Of a DNA stretch of 64,000 bases, positions 42,234-56,860 are shown piece after piece. Below the pieces are notes generated by a model. It ran no database searches. It saw only the letters and a list, made by a program, of their open reading frames with translations, and was not told where the DNA came from. This DNA is from Dromaius novaehollandiae (Eukaryota; Chordata; Aves; Casuariiformes; Dromaiidae): assembly GCF_036370855.1 (NCBI RefSeq), contig NC_088099.1:22535501-22599500 (forward strand), in the 5' to 3' direction. A program made the translations under genes and the position numbers. How positions within the stretch are numbered: the first letter of the stretch is position 1; each line of letters starts with the position of its first letter.

Positions 42234-44047
42234 CTGGAATAAAGCAACGAATTAGTTTGAAGTTTTATAGCTTTCTCAGTATTTGTTCTAGCATATTTAT
42301 TACCTGTCTTCTAAATGAGCTGCTGGCAGAGAGACAAGCAATATTTCTGGTGGTGATAAAAAATACACATCTTACACAAAATGTCTGTATGCTTTGAGGA
42401 CTGAGGAATTGCAAACATCAGTCAGTTTCCTTGTCGTTCTGCTGTGCAATTTCATTCTGCTGCATATGCTCTTAATACTCCATGATCTCAATACGGACCA
42501 ATTATTAATATGGCTACTAATAGATAATTATTAATACTATTACTCATTAATATGACTAATTCTTAATGAACAAATATAAAATAATTGTAAATAATTATAA
42601 AACAATTATGACTAATTCAAAATGAACATACCTGTTTCCTTTAACTGAATAGCTATTGATAGTGCCATAGTGAAACTGATAGTGCATTTGACTAACATCT
42701 TTTGAATATCATTTAAATAAAGTACAAATTTTTTTGCTGTCTCACTACAAGGTAGCACTTACAAAATGGAACTCTTGTCAAAAGAAAATAAAACAATCTA
42801 GGCTTTTGTCAATTCTGCTTTGTGAAAACCTACCAAAGCTGGGCAAAAGAAACGTTTTCCCTAATTTTATTTCAGTTACCATAACAGGAGAAGCACTGAA
42901 AATGATTGTAAAAAAGGCTATCTTCCCCTTTAAGTAATTAAAGTGATAATATTAGTTGCCACTTTCACCACATTAAAATACTAATATTCACTGAGTAAAT
43001 GCATTTGTATAGGACAGTGTTATCTCCAGTCAGAAATTCTGGAGAACAGAAGATTTTAAAATTTGGGCAGGAACTGAACGCTGGGTCAGCTGCAGCTGTA
43101 TTCCGAAGAGTCGCCAGAGACACAAGGAACCTGACTTGTCCTGCTGGGGACTGCAAGCTGACACGACAGTCATTTCACAGCAAGCAAAGGCAGCATTAGT
43201 CTGGGCTCCTAGGACAGACATACCCCTCAAACACTGCTGCCTTTCCTGTTGAAGCAGAAAAGCCTTTCTAAGCTGTTTTCCAACGTTCAAGATGTTTCCA
43301 AGCTGTTTTCCCAGTTCCAGCTCCACCCCACCCAGACATACTAGAAATATTTATATTTCCTCTCTACCCAAAGAGAAGCAAGTGGCATTTGCTTGCCTGT
43401 GTGTTAATGTTTACTGGAAAGGAAAAATACTGTACTAAACATTCTACAACAAAGACCACATTATTACTGTCTTGCAATTTTGTACAATATGTTTAGAAAC
43501 TGTATCTTTATATTTATGTAATGATGGGTAGAGGGTCAACGAATGACTGAGCATGGAACTTCCATCATAAAATATGGTTATCTTAAAAGTTGTATTTGCA
43601 GACAACGAATTTGACAGACCAAAATATTTCAGCTTATGCACAAATTCAATATTTTCTGCTAATTCTAAGATCAGCATTAAAACTGGTTAGTGAAAGCAAA
43701 TAACAAATGCTAAAGAATTTAAGGAGATAGTACGCTTAGATTTTTAACTCAAAGTTTTGCTTGTACATACTATCTGGAATGCATATTTGCAAATACTTTA
43801 CGAAAGTTACATGAAATAAAAGCTACTGTAGACCACCACAGACAACCAATCTAAACACTTGCTTTCCCTCTCTATTGGCAGTGACATTATTAAATATATA
43901 AATGAATATTACTTCCTTAAATGATTCAAAATATTTGTAGCTGCCAATTATAGTAAGTAAACATAAATATAGCACACATAGCATTGATGTCCAAGTTACA
44001 TGTCACAGTCAATGCTACTATTTTTAATTATTTGTTGCTGTTATTAC
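42234..44047 (-). other. CACNB2: CACNB2 intron
   Basis: A 1.8 kb intron with donor GTAATA and acceptor TTCCAG. It includes a pair of about 21-nt direct repeats (42551-42571 and 42607-42627, core TATGACTAATTC). No exon was recognised. Confidence 0.85.
42551..42627. repeat. Short direct repeat pair
   Basis: TATGACTAATTC followed by a near-identical AATGAACA tail occurs at 42551-42571 and again at 42607-42627, separated by AT-rich sequence. This is a local duplication. Confidence 0.75.
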
Positions 44048-44184
44048 CTGGAGTAGAATTTTCCTTGTTTTGCCTTTTGTTCATGCTGCAGCCTCATGTT
44101 TTCTAGTTTGACAGGGCTTGGTATGAATCCTATTTCACAGCCTTCTTTTACCAACCGTCCTATCCACCAGTCATTATTAAATTT
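44048..44184 (-). CDS. CACNB2: CACNB2 exon: SH3 domain
   Basis: Acceptor CTGTAG ends at 44185, donor GTAATA begins at 44047; 137 nt. It encodes [45 protein letters not shown] and two bases of the next Ser codon. NDWWIGR and GFIPSP are the classic SH3 RT/n-Src-side tryptophans and the strand-turn of the CaV-beta SH3 fold. In CaV-beta the usual proline-peptide surface is largely occluded. QKAKQ stands where mammals have QRAKQ, a conservative change. Confidence 0.97.
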
Positions 44185-47100
44185 CTACAGAAAAAAAAAA
44201 AAGAAATAAAAAAGTCATGTACTAAGCAATTACTGCATTTTAGATCACTCTCTTATTATTTTTAATTTGAAGCTAATTCATTTTATGTAATTCCTTCCCT
44301 GCAGTTAGTCACTGTACTACACTATTATGGAAAAGAAGAATCCTGGTAGTTTTCAGAAATACATTAAAATAATTATACCTTGCAAAATATTAAAATTCCA
44401 CAGTACTTCAGTAGAAAACTCTCCCTCACAGACTTTGTGATTTTCCCTGGCTGTTACTTCTGCCCATTTCACCAACTTTATTTCTTTCTGCTTTGTAGTC
44501 TTAGCTTTTCATACATTAGAGTTGATTTTGTTCTCCCATGTTGTTTCTCCTCAGTGGACACCAGAGATTTCTTCTGGTACGCTCCTATCCTTTCCAACAA
44601 TTTTTACAGCTCTGTAATAATCTATTTTTCTTATTCCATTATATTCAGTTATTTATTTAAAATAAAAATACTGCTTCTCAAAGTCTCCAGTTTCTCTGAA
44701 TTCACTAATACGTTCTGAAATAAAGATTGCATTCCACTTTTTATATATGACTTACTATATATAGCTCATGCAATCTGTATGATTTTTACCATACACTGAT
44801 AGAGCCATAAGGAATGGATCTCTTTGGACAACTAAAAATATACAGTTTTAGAAATATAGAAGATATTCCAGTTAACTCAATTCCAGCTATACAGATATAT
44901 GAGATTATGACTATAGCTTGGATTTTATTGTTGTCATTGTTTTGCACAGGCCTGCAGAGCAGAATTATTTATTTTTTCCTCCATTATTCACTAGCCAATT
45001 CTGGCCTAGAATACAAGTACCATGGAGACAACTACCATGAAAAAAGTTTTGGATAGCGTGGATAATTTATTAAACTGCAAGGGAACATTTGAATGGGGAG
45101 CGAAGTTGCCTTCTTGACTCTGAAGTGATCAATAACAACAACAAAAAAGTAACTAAGTTGTTTAATTAGCAGTTTTAACAATTGCACAGATAGGAGAAAA
45201 AAAAAAAGAGTAAAGGGTATAGGTTCTCATAAAATGGAATTAATTTCACTGAGAGTACATGGTGGATCAATGAAATGCAACCTATACTGCAGTATTATCT
45301 TTCATTTTGGCCACTATAGAAATGTTGCAATGCTTGAAGCGCATTTTAAGACATTTAGCTAATAAAAATAAAGATTAAAATAAACACAATTTTAACTTCA
45401 TGAAATATAATTGGCTGCATCAGATCTTTTTCATCCAGTGAGCTCCTGTCTTTACGAGTGAGAATACCAACAACTAATACATCTAATAGGAAGCTACTCT
45501 GGAAGGGTAATTTCTCAAAACTGTCTTAGACTCAAGTATCTTATTAAGATCTTAACCTTTTACAGCAAAATACAAACTAAAAGATATTTATAAATATTTA
45601 TAATATGCTGAAGATTAATATAGCTGGAGGAAGACTATACCAATAGAGTCAATGGAGGTTGCCATTATATATCTGCTCTATGTTATACGTGAAGTTGGCA
45701 AAACACTACCATTTATCTTGGTAAAAGGAAGAGATAGCTAATTAAAAATCAACAATAAACTAAAAACTGAACAGCCATTATTTCTTATACTGTCCTATAG
45801 TACAACAGACTATTACTCATCAAAATTAATTTTAATTTATTTGGTAGAAATGCTAAACCCAAAGGAAATTTTTCTTCATACCAAAATAAAAGTATGTGGA
45901 ACTCACTCCTGCAAAGTATCAAAGCTAACTGCTGTATTAGTGAAACATGAAAACGGAGATAGTTTTACTCATAAAATAATACTGTAGATAATATTTCCCG
46001 ATTTTCAAAAACGACAGCAGAAATCTTGGTAGCAAGATGTGTCCTGGTTCCAGAGGTGCGAGATGGGGCGAGGGATTCTCTTTAAGGACACCTTTGCTTG
46101 GGGTGCCAAGTGAAACACAAGCAGGAATTCAATGCAAGGCAGAATTATGGCCATGCATTAAAGCCCTGAAAGATTCAGAGTGACTTTGATGCAGTACGTG
46201 TTTCTTCACGCGGGAAAGAATCCTTCAACTTTATATGTACTGTGTTAATGAATCTAACCTAGTAATGAAGACAAATTTCCCTCTTGTTTAATCATTGCAA
46301 TATTTTTTTTTTTACCATTGACCATGTACATTTTGAACTGAGTTTTTTCTTCCTTAAGCTCTCTCTCAGCAGCACAAACTGGCAAATTATTCCCCCCCCC
46401 CCAGCAAGAAAAGGACAGCATTGATCCAATATGGCATTACTACACAGGCAAACATTACTGGAGATTATACTTTGTTGTCCTCCCCCCTTCTCCCCAACCA
46501 TTTAAGCATAAATATAAACTTTTACAGCCAATTAGGATTTTCTACTTTTAACCTGCATAATGAATTTCATTTTGGAAATTTCAGTTCTCCCAGAGTGAGA
46601 GAGCACCAAAAGTACTGATGGAGCATGATCTGCCAGTCAGAAGGCCCTGGAGGGTGCTTCCAGATTCACCAGAGAACGTGAACAGGCTGCTTTTGCCAGG
46701 ATTCTGTGCCTGCAGATCCCTATTTTTGTCACAAGACAGAGTAAAACAATTCTTCTTTCCTGTCAAACCTGAATGGTATTTTCATGACTGTATAGAGTTC
46801 GAATCCAAATTATCACCTTTTTGTGTGTTTCATATATATTGAAAAAAAAAAGATTATTAATCACCAATACAAAGGTACTAAAAGTCCATTTCTGTGTTTT
46901 CTTTGTCTCTGCCCACCTGCATTTCTACCTCTATAAAGGGAATATGTAATGGCTCTACACTAGTAGAGTTCATTAATCAGAACAACTAAGGGCTTTTCCT
47001 ACACAACAATCAAAAATTGGATGACTTAAAAGGGGAGAAAGGTGTAATTTCAGAACGTATGGGTTGTTCTAGTCCCTTATGCTGACTTTCTGGCTCTTCT

Positions 47101-47881
47101 GCTAGAGATCTCCACTTCTGGATGGACCATTTTGTGGCAAAACAACAGAATACAACGAGAAGCTAGGAAAACTCCTAAAACAAGGGAATCATTCATAAGA
47201 GAGCAGCAGGCTGCTTAGGAAGGTTTGCATGGGAAAGTTACCACATTATTTGCTTTGAACTGTCTTCCAAGGAAGAGCAAGAGTGGGGGTTTAGGTATTT
47301 GAAACTCTGTAAAACTTGAAATTTTTCCAAGTGAAACTACAGGAAAAGAAAACCAATGTAGCAAACACTGGTAAGTGCCTTTTCAGACAGTTGCTATGTT
47401 CATCTTGAAACTTACCACATTGACTTTTCAATATGTAACTGTTAATAACAAAATATTGTGTGCTTCAGGGAAATAACTTCAGGGAAAAAATGAGGCCTGA
47501 AGATGTTGGGCTTTTTTTGAGATGAAGTCCAGGAATAGAGGAGAACAAACCATTGGCTACTGAAACACAGCGAAACCCTCAGAGTGTTAGAATGGTGAAA
47601 GCTACAGATATTGTATTATTGAATACGCAGGTACAGATTTTTAAAGCCTCCAAGTGATAATTTAACTGTAAGAAATTTATGCCATTGCTTGCAATGAGAA
47701 CAGTATTTCAAGGAGCATACAATTCCTCATATACAGTTATCTTTTTACAGAACATTTGTACAGAGCTTTGACAATGCAAAGCGTTATCTTAATGTTTAAA
47801 AGTGGTAGCACTAGTATTCAAAGAGTAAAAAGACTGGTGACCATTAAAGAGAGTTTCACTTATTTCCTTAGTTTTACTTAC
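44185..47881 (-). other. CACNB2: CACNB2 intron
   Basis: A 3.7 kb intron with donor GTAAGT and acceptor CTGTAG. It includes a C11 run at 46392-46402 (G11 in the transcript) and AT-rich sequence. Short open frames have no recognisable product. Confidence 0.85.
46392..46402. repeat. Poly(C) run (11 nt)
   Basis: Eleven C on the + strand; G11 in CACNB2 pre-mRNA. Confidence 0.9.
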
Positions 47882-48004
47882 TTCTTTAACATGAAGAAAA
47901 TCTTTAGCTTCAAATGAGATGGCCATGCCTGGGACTGGAACATCATCATCGTGAGCTGCACTGTAGCCAACGTTTGTCCGAACTGCAAATGCAACAGGTT
48001 TTGT
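47882..48004 (-). CDS. CACNB2: CACNB2 exon: start of SH3 domain
   Basis: Acceptor GTGCAG ends at 48005, donor GTAAGT begins at 47881; 123 nt, 41 codons, phase 0. It encodes [40 protein letters not shown] and E. These are the first SH3 strands; AFAVRTN and FEAKDFLHV are family signatures. [11 protein letters not shown] differs slightly from mammalian NVSYSAAHEDD. This is the most 5' CACNB2 exon in the window. The upstream exon that supplies the acidic N-terminal helix should lie beyond 64000. Confidence 0.97.
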
Positions 48005-49374
48005 CTGCACAGCAAAAGATTAACAGCATGAAGACTTCCCTCGCAAACATGCACACATACACACAGGATGATTTCTGTAAGCTGTCTTTTTAAAATCATA
48101 AAAATGACAAAGAACCCTGAAAACACATGGTCTGTTATTCTCAAAATATTTGTTGACAACATGAAGGTAAATTCACTTGAGGAAAACGGCTGACATTTTG
48201 TTCCACAGCAACTGAATCATCAGTAAAGCTCGTGAACATACATCATACTCATTCTGAAGGTCAAAGTCTTCAAAAGTTACCAGAAACTAAGGGTGTACAG
48301 AAACTGAAGCACCTAAAAATCACTAATCACTGTGGAAAAGAGAGCAAAAGTCCATGTTAAATGTATTCTGTATTCAGTATGTTGTGAAAAAAAAAAAATC
48401 AATATTCTAGAACCACACCAGGAAATAAAGGACACTAACATTTTTCACATTGTTAAATTGACAAGTTCCTCACAAAATGCATTTCTATGCTATAAACTGT
48501 CCATGTAAAACATCAGGAAGTATTCTGTTTACTTACCTTGGTTACTTACCATCAACTCACTCATTTTATAGACAAAAATTTTTTCTAACTATTAGCACTC
48601 TGAACTCATTTGGGATAAGCCGGATCAGTAATTAGCAATCATAAACCAGTTGCTGATCCAGATACCATGCTTGTCTACAATGGCAGTGCACAGTAGACCC
48701 TCATTTGGTGATGCCTTGTAAGAGATATCTAATCACAGTTCCATACTTAGGTGGTGGTGCATCAAACTTGCACTGCACTGTTTTTAAGTAGTACACTGGA
48801 ATTCACATGAAGTGTATTATTCTGCTTTCAAACCAATTGCTAGGCCCTCCATTGACTTCAGGGGCACAGTATGAAAACAAGGGAATCAGCTGAGTAACTG
48901 TCAACTACTTTCCAGAATAAAATCAGACTTCAAGCTAGTAACACCAGAAGATTAAATTGGAAAGGCATATTATAGTTTGCTAATAAAAAAATACAATAAA
49001 AATATGTATTAATGGGAATTCAAGTATACAATTTAAGAGTAAAAGTCACGAAATGTGAACATGGATATGGCCAAATCCGTGGTAATTTGGCTCGACTGCC
49101 TAAACACTATAGTCCCAGTCACATCACCAGCAGAAGAAAGATTTATAAGAACGAGGCACTTCTTTTGGGCATCTAAGTTCAAAATGACATATAAGCTTTG
49201 GCACTAAGCATTTACCTAACTCTGATGCACTTAAAAATTGAGCATATCCTCTCCAAATGAGCTGAAAGTCCCTCCTTGCTTGCAGTCCTGCTTCTGTGCT
49301 TACCCAGAGCTACCTTGTGCTACTGAACAGCAACATGCCGACTCCCACCTAATCTTCAGAGAAATTATAAAATC

Positions 49375-49465
49375 GGTGGAGGGATGTCGGTGCCCACCAG
49401 CGCCGGCTCAGCACGACGCCCCCCGCAGGTGCCTGCTGAGAGCACAGCTAACGCGCCCAGCCAGA
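49375..49465. other. CpG-rich patch in intron
   Basis: About nine CpG in roughly 95 nt by eye, in AT-rich intron. A wider GC-elevated stretch continues to about 49960, where a 127-codon - strand frame (49573-49956) is open. The peptide has no domain I recognise. Possible regulatory island or old insertion; undetermined. Confidence 0.4.
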
Positions 49466-50231
49466 TTGTCGGGCCATTACCAAATTCCAACCACGGGCAG
49501 ACTCACTGGTGCACACATGTCAGGTTAAAACCTATACTAGTATTTGCTCTCAATTAATTAGAAGACTTAAAATTATATTTTCAAGAAGCAAGAGCAGGAG
49601 GAGTCAAGGGAATGCAGCGCTGGCCCTCCCTGGTGGGTCCTGTGGCCCTGTGGCCACCCTGCTGGCCTCCTGCAGAGCTTTTTCTTCCAAGTGCCACCAA
49701 CACTGAAAACCTTTACTGCCTGCTTAACCCGTACCAGTGCAGAAAAGCTGCCGTCCAGCTCAGCCCAGCCTACATCTAGAGCACTGCTTTTTTTCCCCTC
49801 AGTGATGCAACTGGAATAGCTCAGGACAACCTTTACTCCGCACCAAACAATGCCTTCAGCTTGCTCTTCTGGCAGAAGATACCAAGCACAGTATCCCTGG
49901 GACCCCCGAGGCTTCCTTCCCCTGCTAAACTTCTCACCCGCCCAGAAACCCTCCACTCTGCTCTTCAGAGCTGGTCAGTAGTCCCTCCTTGTTACGGCTG
50001 GTGAACTAAGAGGTGAACTGCGTCTAACAGGGGCTTGTGTCCCGCTGAGGAGGGTATGTCATACCTCTTCATCTCAAAACATACTAACGCCTCTACAGGA
50101 CAACAATTTTAGTTTCAGTATTAACGATTTCATAGCTGCCCACCAGAACACAGCAACAAGCAAACGTAGTTGGTATCTATAATCGATGTATAGCTTGGCT
50201 GAAAGTGTGATATTCTGCTGAAACAGCAGGT

Positions 50232-50255
50232 AAAAAAAAAAAAAAAAAAAAAAAA
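50232..50255. repeat. Poly(A) run (24 nt)
   Basis: Twenty-four A on the + strand (U24 in the CACNB2 pre-mRNA). No AATAAA or recognisable retrocopy precedes it on the + strand. Confidence 0.9.
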
Positions 50256-53200
50256 CACTCATTTTCTACATAAAGAATTGCTTCTCCAAGGGGAGCATAT
50301 GAAAATGCATTCCAGCTTCGTTAGAGCAAACAGATACCCGAAACCAAAAATTATGCAATGTTTTCCTGATTACCAAAAATCCCTGAATACTCCATTCAGG
50401 TGTATTCTGACAATTGGCATAGTGATAGAGGCAAAAATCTGCAGTTAAAATATATGATAATAATAATAATGAGGGACCTATATGAATAATTCCAAAGACA
50501 ATATCATGCTACCTGGCCTGGAAAGGAAGGTTGGAAATAAAGGGAGGGAAGGTTCCCCGTTGCTTAATTTAGGTATAACATGTGGCAAAGGTCACAGAGT
50601 TTCAATAAGGCAGATTTTAAAACTGCTTAAATAGGACCTGTCTTCAAATGCACTACTATATTCAAACAATTTATATCTAAGTGCGCATTCTAGGAAAGAC
50701 TTTTTAATTTAAAAGGTGAAACTATTAGGTTTTTCATAACAGTGGGGTCAAGAGAGTCTCTGTTCAGAAATGGTGCAGGAAGTTTCAATGGAGTAAATTT
50801 TGGAAGGGGAGTGCAGAATGGGGATCATATTTATGTGGTATTTAAATATGTATTTGCACAAAGATCATTAGACAATCATTAAATCATAGAAAAAAAGCAA
50901 AATTTGCGTACAATAGAGCATGGAAAAGGCCTTTATTCCTTCTGTTCCTAGTTCTGGAATTAATGGAAAAATCTTAAGAAAGGTTGAGTAGAAAGAGCTT
51001 TAAAGAGTGAAACTGGTACCATTTTAACAGGCACTTATTTAAACTGGAAGGCATGTAGCAGATTTAAAAAATGAAATATAACAATATATTTAAGGGTTGC
51101 AAAATCTGGCTATAGTTATTCCATTACACATTCCCCTCCTCTCCATCTTACTGTTTAAAAGTCACAGATGTCTAGCTTTGAGATTTTAAAAAACAGAGTA
51201 TTTCAGTCACCTGAAGTTACTGAAGTTAAAAATTTGAAATGGTTAATATAATCCTTACATGTGTTATTTCTACAGGTTTATATTACCACAGAACCCAAGT
51301 CATATACTGAAAACATTTACAGTTTAAAAATATATCTGCACAGCACAACTTGCAGATACTTTTTTTTCGGGAAGTATGATGCATCTTCTTGGGGACAAAG
51401 ATGGCACATTAACAAAAGCATACTTAGCCCATCTTTACATATTCTGTAGCACTCCCTGAAGTCAAACTGTTCACTTTGGGATAGTATTTGGATTTCTTAC
51501 TTCCTATACACAGCAGTAACACTTTTACCAGCCCAAGCCAATTTAAAGGCATAACAAATCATAACCTTCTACACCAGCAACCAGTTAAGAACGAACTTCC
51601 TAAGCCCCCACGTTTGCCCTGCGTTATAAATAGCAAACCACATAGAGCCAGATAGAGCTGAAAATGGGAAAACGGTTCTCTCTCTCTCTTTCATGTTTTA
51701 GAACTTAATCGTCCTTATCTAATATTTTAAGGATTCCTGTTCAGGAGATGAATCAAACAAGACATGAACATATTTCACCTGGAAACACATGCTCAAAAGA
51801 GCACATGCAAATAATTAAAAACTCTGAGTTTTGGCATTTGTGTGTTGTAAGTTTATTGTTCAGACATTTCACCCAGCGCTTCTTCTGTACCAACTACTGC
51901 TTCTGTATTTTCTCAAAGTATTTCTCACTTTATCTGGTTCTCTTTACCTATGAATTCACTTATGCACCTATCAGTCATTTCTTTCTTTCTTGGTGTCCTC
52001 TTACTAGCAACGTCATGAATGCTGTGGTTGTGATCCACTGCCTGTTTTTTCTATCTGTCTCCCAACTTTTAAAATAATTCATCCCAAGAGTTCAAAAATC
52101 TTTCCTAGTGTTTAGCCCCAACTAGAATATTACAAATCAAATACTTGATTGCTTCCCCCTTCCCCCCCCCATCACCTATTCTAGAAAAAAAATACTAACA
52201 AATATAGGTACTACATGAAAAATAATAAATTCCCACTAATTAAAAAAAGTTTTTTTTCTTTCAATATGGAAAATCCCACTGCTGTTGCAACATGTTGGAG
52301 ATCTTAGTGAAAGGTATAAGGAGTAACAGACAACTGGATTACATTTGCTCTGTGCAACAGAATAGGGTCCAAACCAGGAATTATATTAAAAACTACAGAA
52401 ACACACACCTGAAAAGCAATTCTGATCCAAATTCATCAGCTGACAGGAAGAGTATGTAGAAAAATACGAATGACAAGGAGTTTAAATGAGTTTACTGCCA
52501 GTTCTTAGTGGCTGCCATCCTATGTTAGCAGATGACAGCAACAATAACACAAAAACAAAACAATCAAAACCCAACAGCTGGCTTATCTCCTTGTGCAAAT
52601 GGGAGTTAAGGCACCTAATACAAATTTCTGGACTCCAGGATGAGGGAAAGGTGTGTAAAAGCTAGGCACACATGTCCTTTAATAAGCCTCATTGTTCACC
52701 TTATCATTAAGCTGATGAACTGCCAGGACAACAAAACCCCTAGCAACCCAACCTAGCATCTGATCCAGCTCCTCAGCTATTCTCTCAATTTTAATTAGCA
52801 GTCAGTAACCATATATAAAAAATAGCCAACTACTACAGAACTAGGATGCAACAAAGAAAAGAGTCACACAGGCCCTGACTTCAGTGATATCAAATGTATC
52901 CCTCGAAAAATAAAAGCAAGCATGAAGTACTGTTTTTTAGTATTCATACACAAAAATGCAACTTTCCTGAATTTAAAAGTTACAGACTAACAGAGTTGAC
53001 TCCTTATATGCTATTATTCATTTCACTGCACAAAACAGAGGTATCAGTATGCAATAAGTTGTCGAAACTCCTAAATAATACTTTAGCATTAAACAGTACA
53101 ACATGGAATATATCATTCACTGTTATTAGGAATTATATTTTTTTGTAAAGCATAGTGAACTCTCATTGTAAATATGTAAGGGAATAATCTTTGCCAAACA

Positions 53201-56200
53201 CTGATAGGAGGGATAACATACTTATTTATCCATTCTCAGATACTTTCATCCTCTAGAAAATATAAAAAAAAGTGTGGAGTATTTTGACCTACTCCTAATA
53301 GTAGCCGTGGATGAAGGACTCTAGGCTGACTAAACACTTAATGCCATCCCCCGCATCACAACAAACAGACATCTTCAGCAAGATAATGTCCTTGACATAC
53401 TTCTCAGAAGTAGTCTAAAATTTCCCATTAGACGGCAAAGCCTAACTACTGAAGAAAAAGAGCAAATGGAAACTCTAAAACTACCTTAATGTGAAGAATA
53501 AGTAGCAGGTAAAAATCCTCTCTCATTTACTGCTATCAAAACAATTACTATGAAACACTTAGAAGATTTAAAAAAGTAAATAAATAAAAGCAGAATCTGT
53601 AGCTACTTTAGCTACAGGTATACACAGAAACAGTATGTCCCATATTTTAGATACTCTGTTATACTGGTAGAAAGGGAGACTCACTTGCCATGGAATTAGC
53701 CATGTAATTGATCTAACTGAATATTCAAAACTCCCAAAGTTAAACACTAGCCTTTTCACATAGATAAGTCACTTTAAAACTTCCACAGAAGTATAAAATC
53801 ATGTTCTTTTTCTCTTCTTGAACTACAATCCTGAAGCCAAACATCTAGTTGTTATGCAATTCCTTACCTTTCTAGGGAGTTCAGAGGACAAAAAAAACCA
53901 GGAGCTTATGCCAAAATATTTCTCTTTTTATTTGAACATATGCATATTTTTAAATATATCTAGCATTTGCTTACATATGCTACAGTTCTAAAATTAGACT
54001 GGCTCAAAACAGTTAAGCACTTTCTGTCCATTCTCCAAATCCCCATGAAAATGTGATGGTAGTTTAGCACTCAGCTAATCCACAGTTTGAACTATAAGGA
54101 CAGATGCTCCCAGATGTTAAACAGTTCTCAATTTGATCTCTCCTAAGAGAAACACTGTAGTTTGAAAGTCTTCAGAATGAACACTTTCACCTTATTTTCA
54201 GTTTTTTCCTGCAAAAATACATCACTCAACAGACAGAATAACCCCACAAGGAAAAAAGTAACTAGACCACGAACATAATCTGTACTACTAGGACAGGAGG
54301 TAACACACTCCAGTTTGGGATTCTTCATGAACCAAGTACAAATTCTGATTTAAACTCAGAATACAAACCAATGAAACTATATTCACTCACTCTGAAAACA
54401 AACTTTGGCTCCAAACTTTTGGTAATGGACATAAATTAAAGTGGGAATTAAAGTGGGACTAGGGAGACCTTACTTCAAAAAAATTATTTTGCCCTCTGCA
54501 TCTTATTTCTTCTTTTCGGTTTGCAGGTTATATTCACTTTATACATCTTCATGCACACCCTCACTACTAAGTCAATACTATTTATGGTACAAAGGTCTGC
54601 TATTTATAATCTCTCACTCCTGTTTTATGAATAACTTGTATTCAACACATGAACCAGCATTTGCACAATAGCTCTTTCAGGCAATTAGTTGTTTAAACAA
54701 GCATTAGTTTGCACCTCCTTGGCTGAACTTGCACTTGAGAAACATTTCACCCAAAGTAGAGCAAAATAAGAGAACCTGCTTCCTAGTAGTATACTTAAAA
54801 CATGTCAGGAGCCACTTTTTTCCATAGCACATTTCAAATTTCTTACACCGTGCCATAAACCTAGTGGATGCAGTCCCTGAGGACCCTATCCGAGTAGGCA
54901 AATTTTCTGACACACAATTTGCTCACAGAACAGGTCACCTCCCTCACGGCCACTAATTTTGGGAACGTTGCTTGATAAAAGGGGAATAATCAAGGTATGT
55001 CTATTCCCCATCCACCACCAGAATGTAGAAAAACAGATCAGAGCATTCTCCAAACTACTTTTACTTACCCCTGAGACTGTCCTACGTGAAACGCCGACCT
55101 TAGGGCTGGAGAAACGCAAGCAGAAGTTAAAGCTGCCTTTCTTCAACGCTAGGTGATGAGGATCTAGGGACTCTGATCCATTCTCATTTCTCACTTCATT
55201 AAATCATTCCGACAGCAGAGTTACACTGTATTTACATTAGTTTAAGTGAAACTAGACTCCTAATCAGAACGCATCTATTATGAAGATAATGCTAAGTCAA
55301 GAACTGACTCAGAAAGTGACTTCAGCTATCATTTTGACAAAGTGCTTGATGAAGTTGGCATTTGTGTTCAGGTTCAGAGAATTTGTCTCAAAGCAAGTCT
55401 CCTCCCTCAATATTTTTACCTAAATGCTACACATTGTTCATCACATCCCCCTTTCCACAGATGCCTGTAACTATATCCTGAAAGCAAGGAATTGTTCTTC
55501 TCTTGGGTAGTGAATATAATGGGTAATGGGTCTCTCCAGAAACACTACCAGGCCTGTACTCATCAAAGCTTAAAATAACAGACGATATTTTTCAGATAAG
55601 GTAAGATGACACTATTCTTTAAATTTTCACTAGTACTCTTGGTAGAGAGTAAAAACGTCAAATAGTGACCTACATATAGCACTGTATGCACAGAGCAGCC
55701 CATATATTCTGTTTGTGCCATAAGCAATGTTAATGCCCCACACAGGACAAAACCCAGTAACAACGTGATCGCCTGGTAACAGCAATCTTAAAATATGCCA
55801 CTTTGCTTTACCCTGTTGATGACTGAAAGTCAAATATATAAAGCAAAAGAAGCTCAAAACCTAAATGCTTTTCCAAATCACCAGATTTTTGTGAGCAATT
55901 CTTTTGATTATTTAAGAGAACTTTACAATGTTATGAAATACATACCATGATAAAAGCAGCTTAAGTAAAGAACAGAAATTTCAGGTTTGCTCATAAACAC
56001 TGTGGAAAAGCAGAACTAGTATCAGCAGTGCAAATATAGTGACAACCAGTTCTGCAGTCTGAGATAAATTTGGTACTTATTTGACTGTTAAGTTTATCTC
56101 GGGAATGATTAAATATCATTGTCACGGGATGAGGTAGCCAGGACCATAACTGATACCATATTATACTAAGTACATTTATAGAACTCTTACTTTTAGATTA

Positions 56201-56860
56201 CAAATAGAAATAAAATAACAAAGAAATAAATGTTTTAAGAATAAAAGTTATTTCTTCTACTTGTCCAAGCAGCGCTTTTTGTCAAACATTGAGCAATTTT
56301 TATCAAATTGAGGTCACTGAAATTCATTCAATTCAAGCATGTACTGCACAGTATATACTGCAAAAAGAATCTAGTGCTTATGCAACGAGAATAAACATTT
56401 TACGAATAAAATTGTCCATCATATTCTGTGGATTATATTGTCCATAACTTATCTCATCTATTGCCTACTGTTTTGCAGATGGAAAAAAAACAAAAATAAA
56501 AAATAGAAGAGGTTTGTGATTTTTACTTATTTTGGTAGACTAATTCATAACTCTGATTTTTGTTTCTTGGGTAACAAAGTCACCTGAATATACAAACAAT
56601 TCACAGGAAATTTACAGCCTAAATGTTGATGATTGCTGATACAGGTAAGTAATTATTCAACCTCTAAAGATCACACCTGCTCAGCAAGCTCACTGCTAAG
56701 GAAGCAATGATAATTTGTGGATGGCCCAAGAGAAAATTAGAGTAAACCTAGCTCTGCCACTAGAAGCAGCAGCCAATAACATGGCTTCCTAGCAAGGACT
56801 AGGCCTTCATTTTATCTGTGTACACATGTATCAAACAAGTCTGGTAGCAAGACAGACTCA

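Noticed and set aside
48680..48860. Repeat suggested by 'ccctccattgacttcaggggc'
   Set aside because: This motif recurs in old amniote repeats, but the surrounding sequence gives no second matching block.
50160..50255. Possible retrocopy ending in the A24 run
   Set aside because: No AATAAA precedes the run, no coding similarity lies to its left, and no clear target-site duplication was seen.
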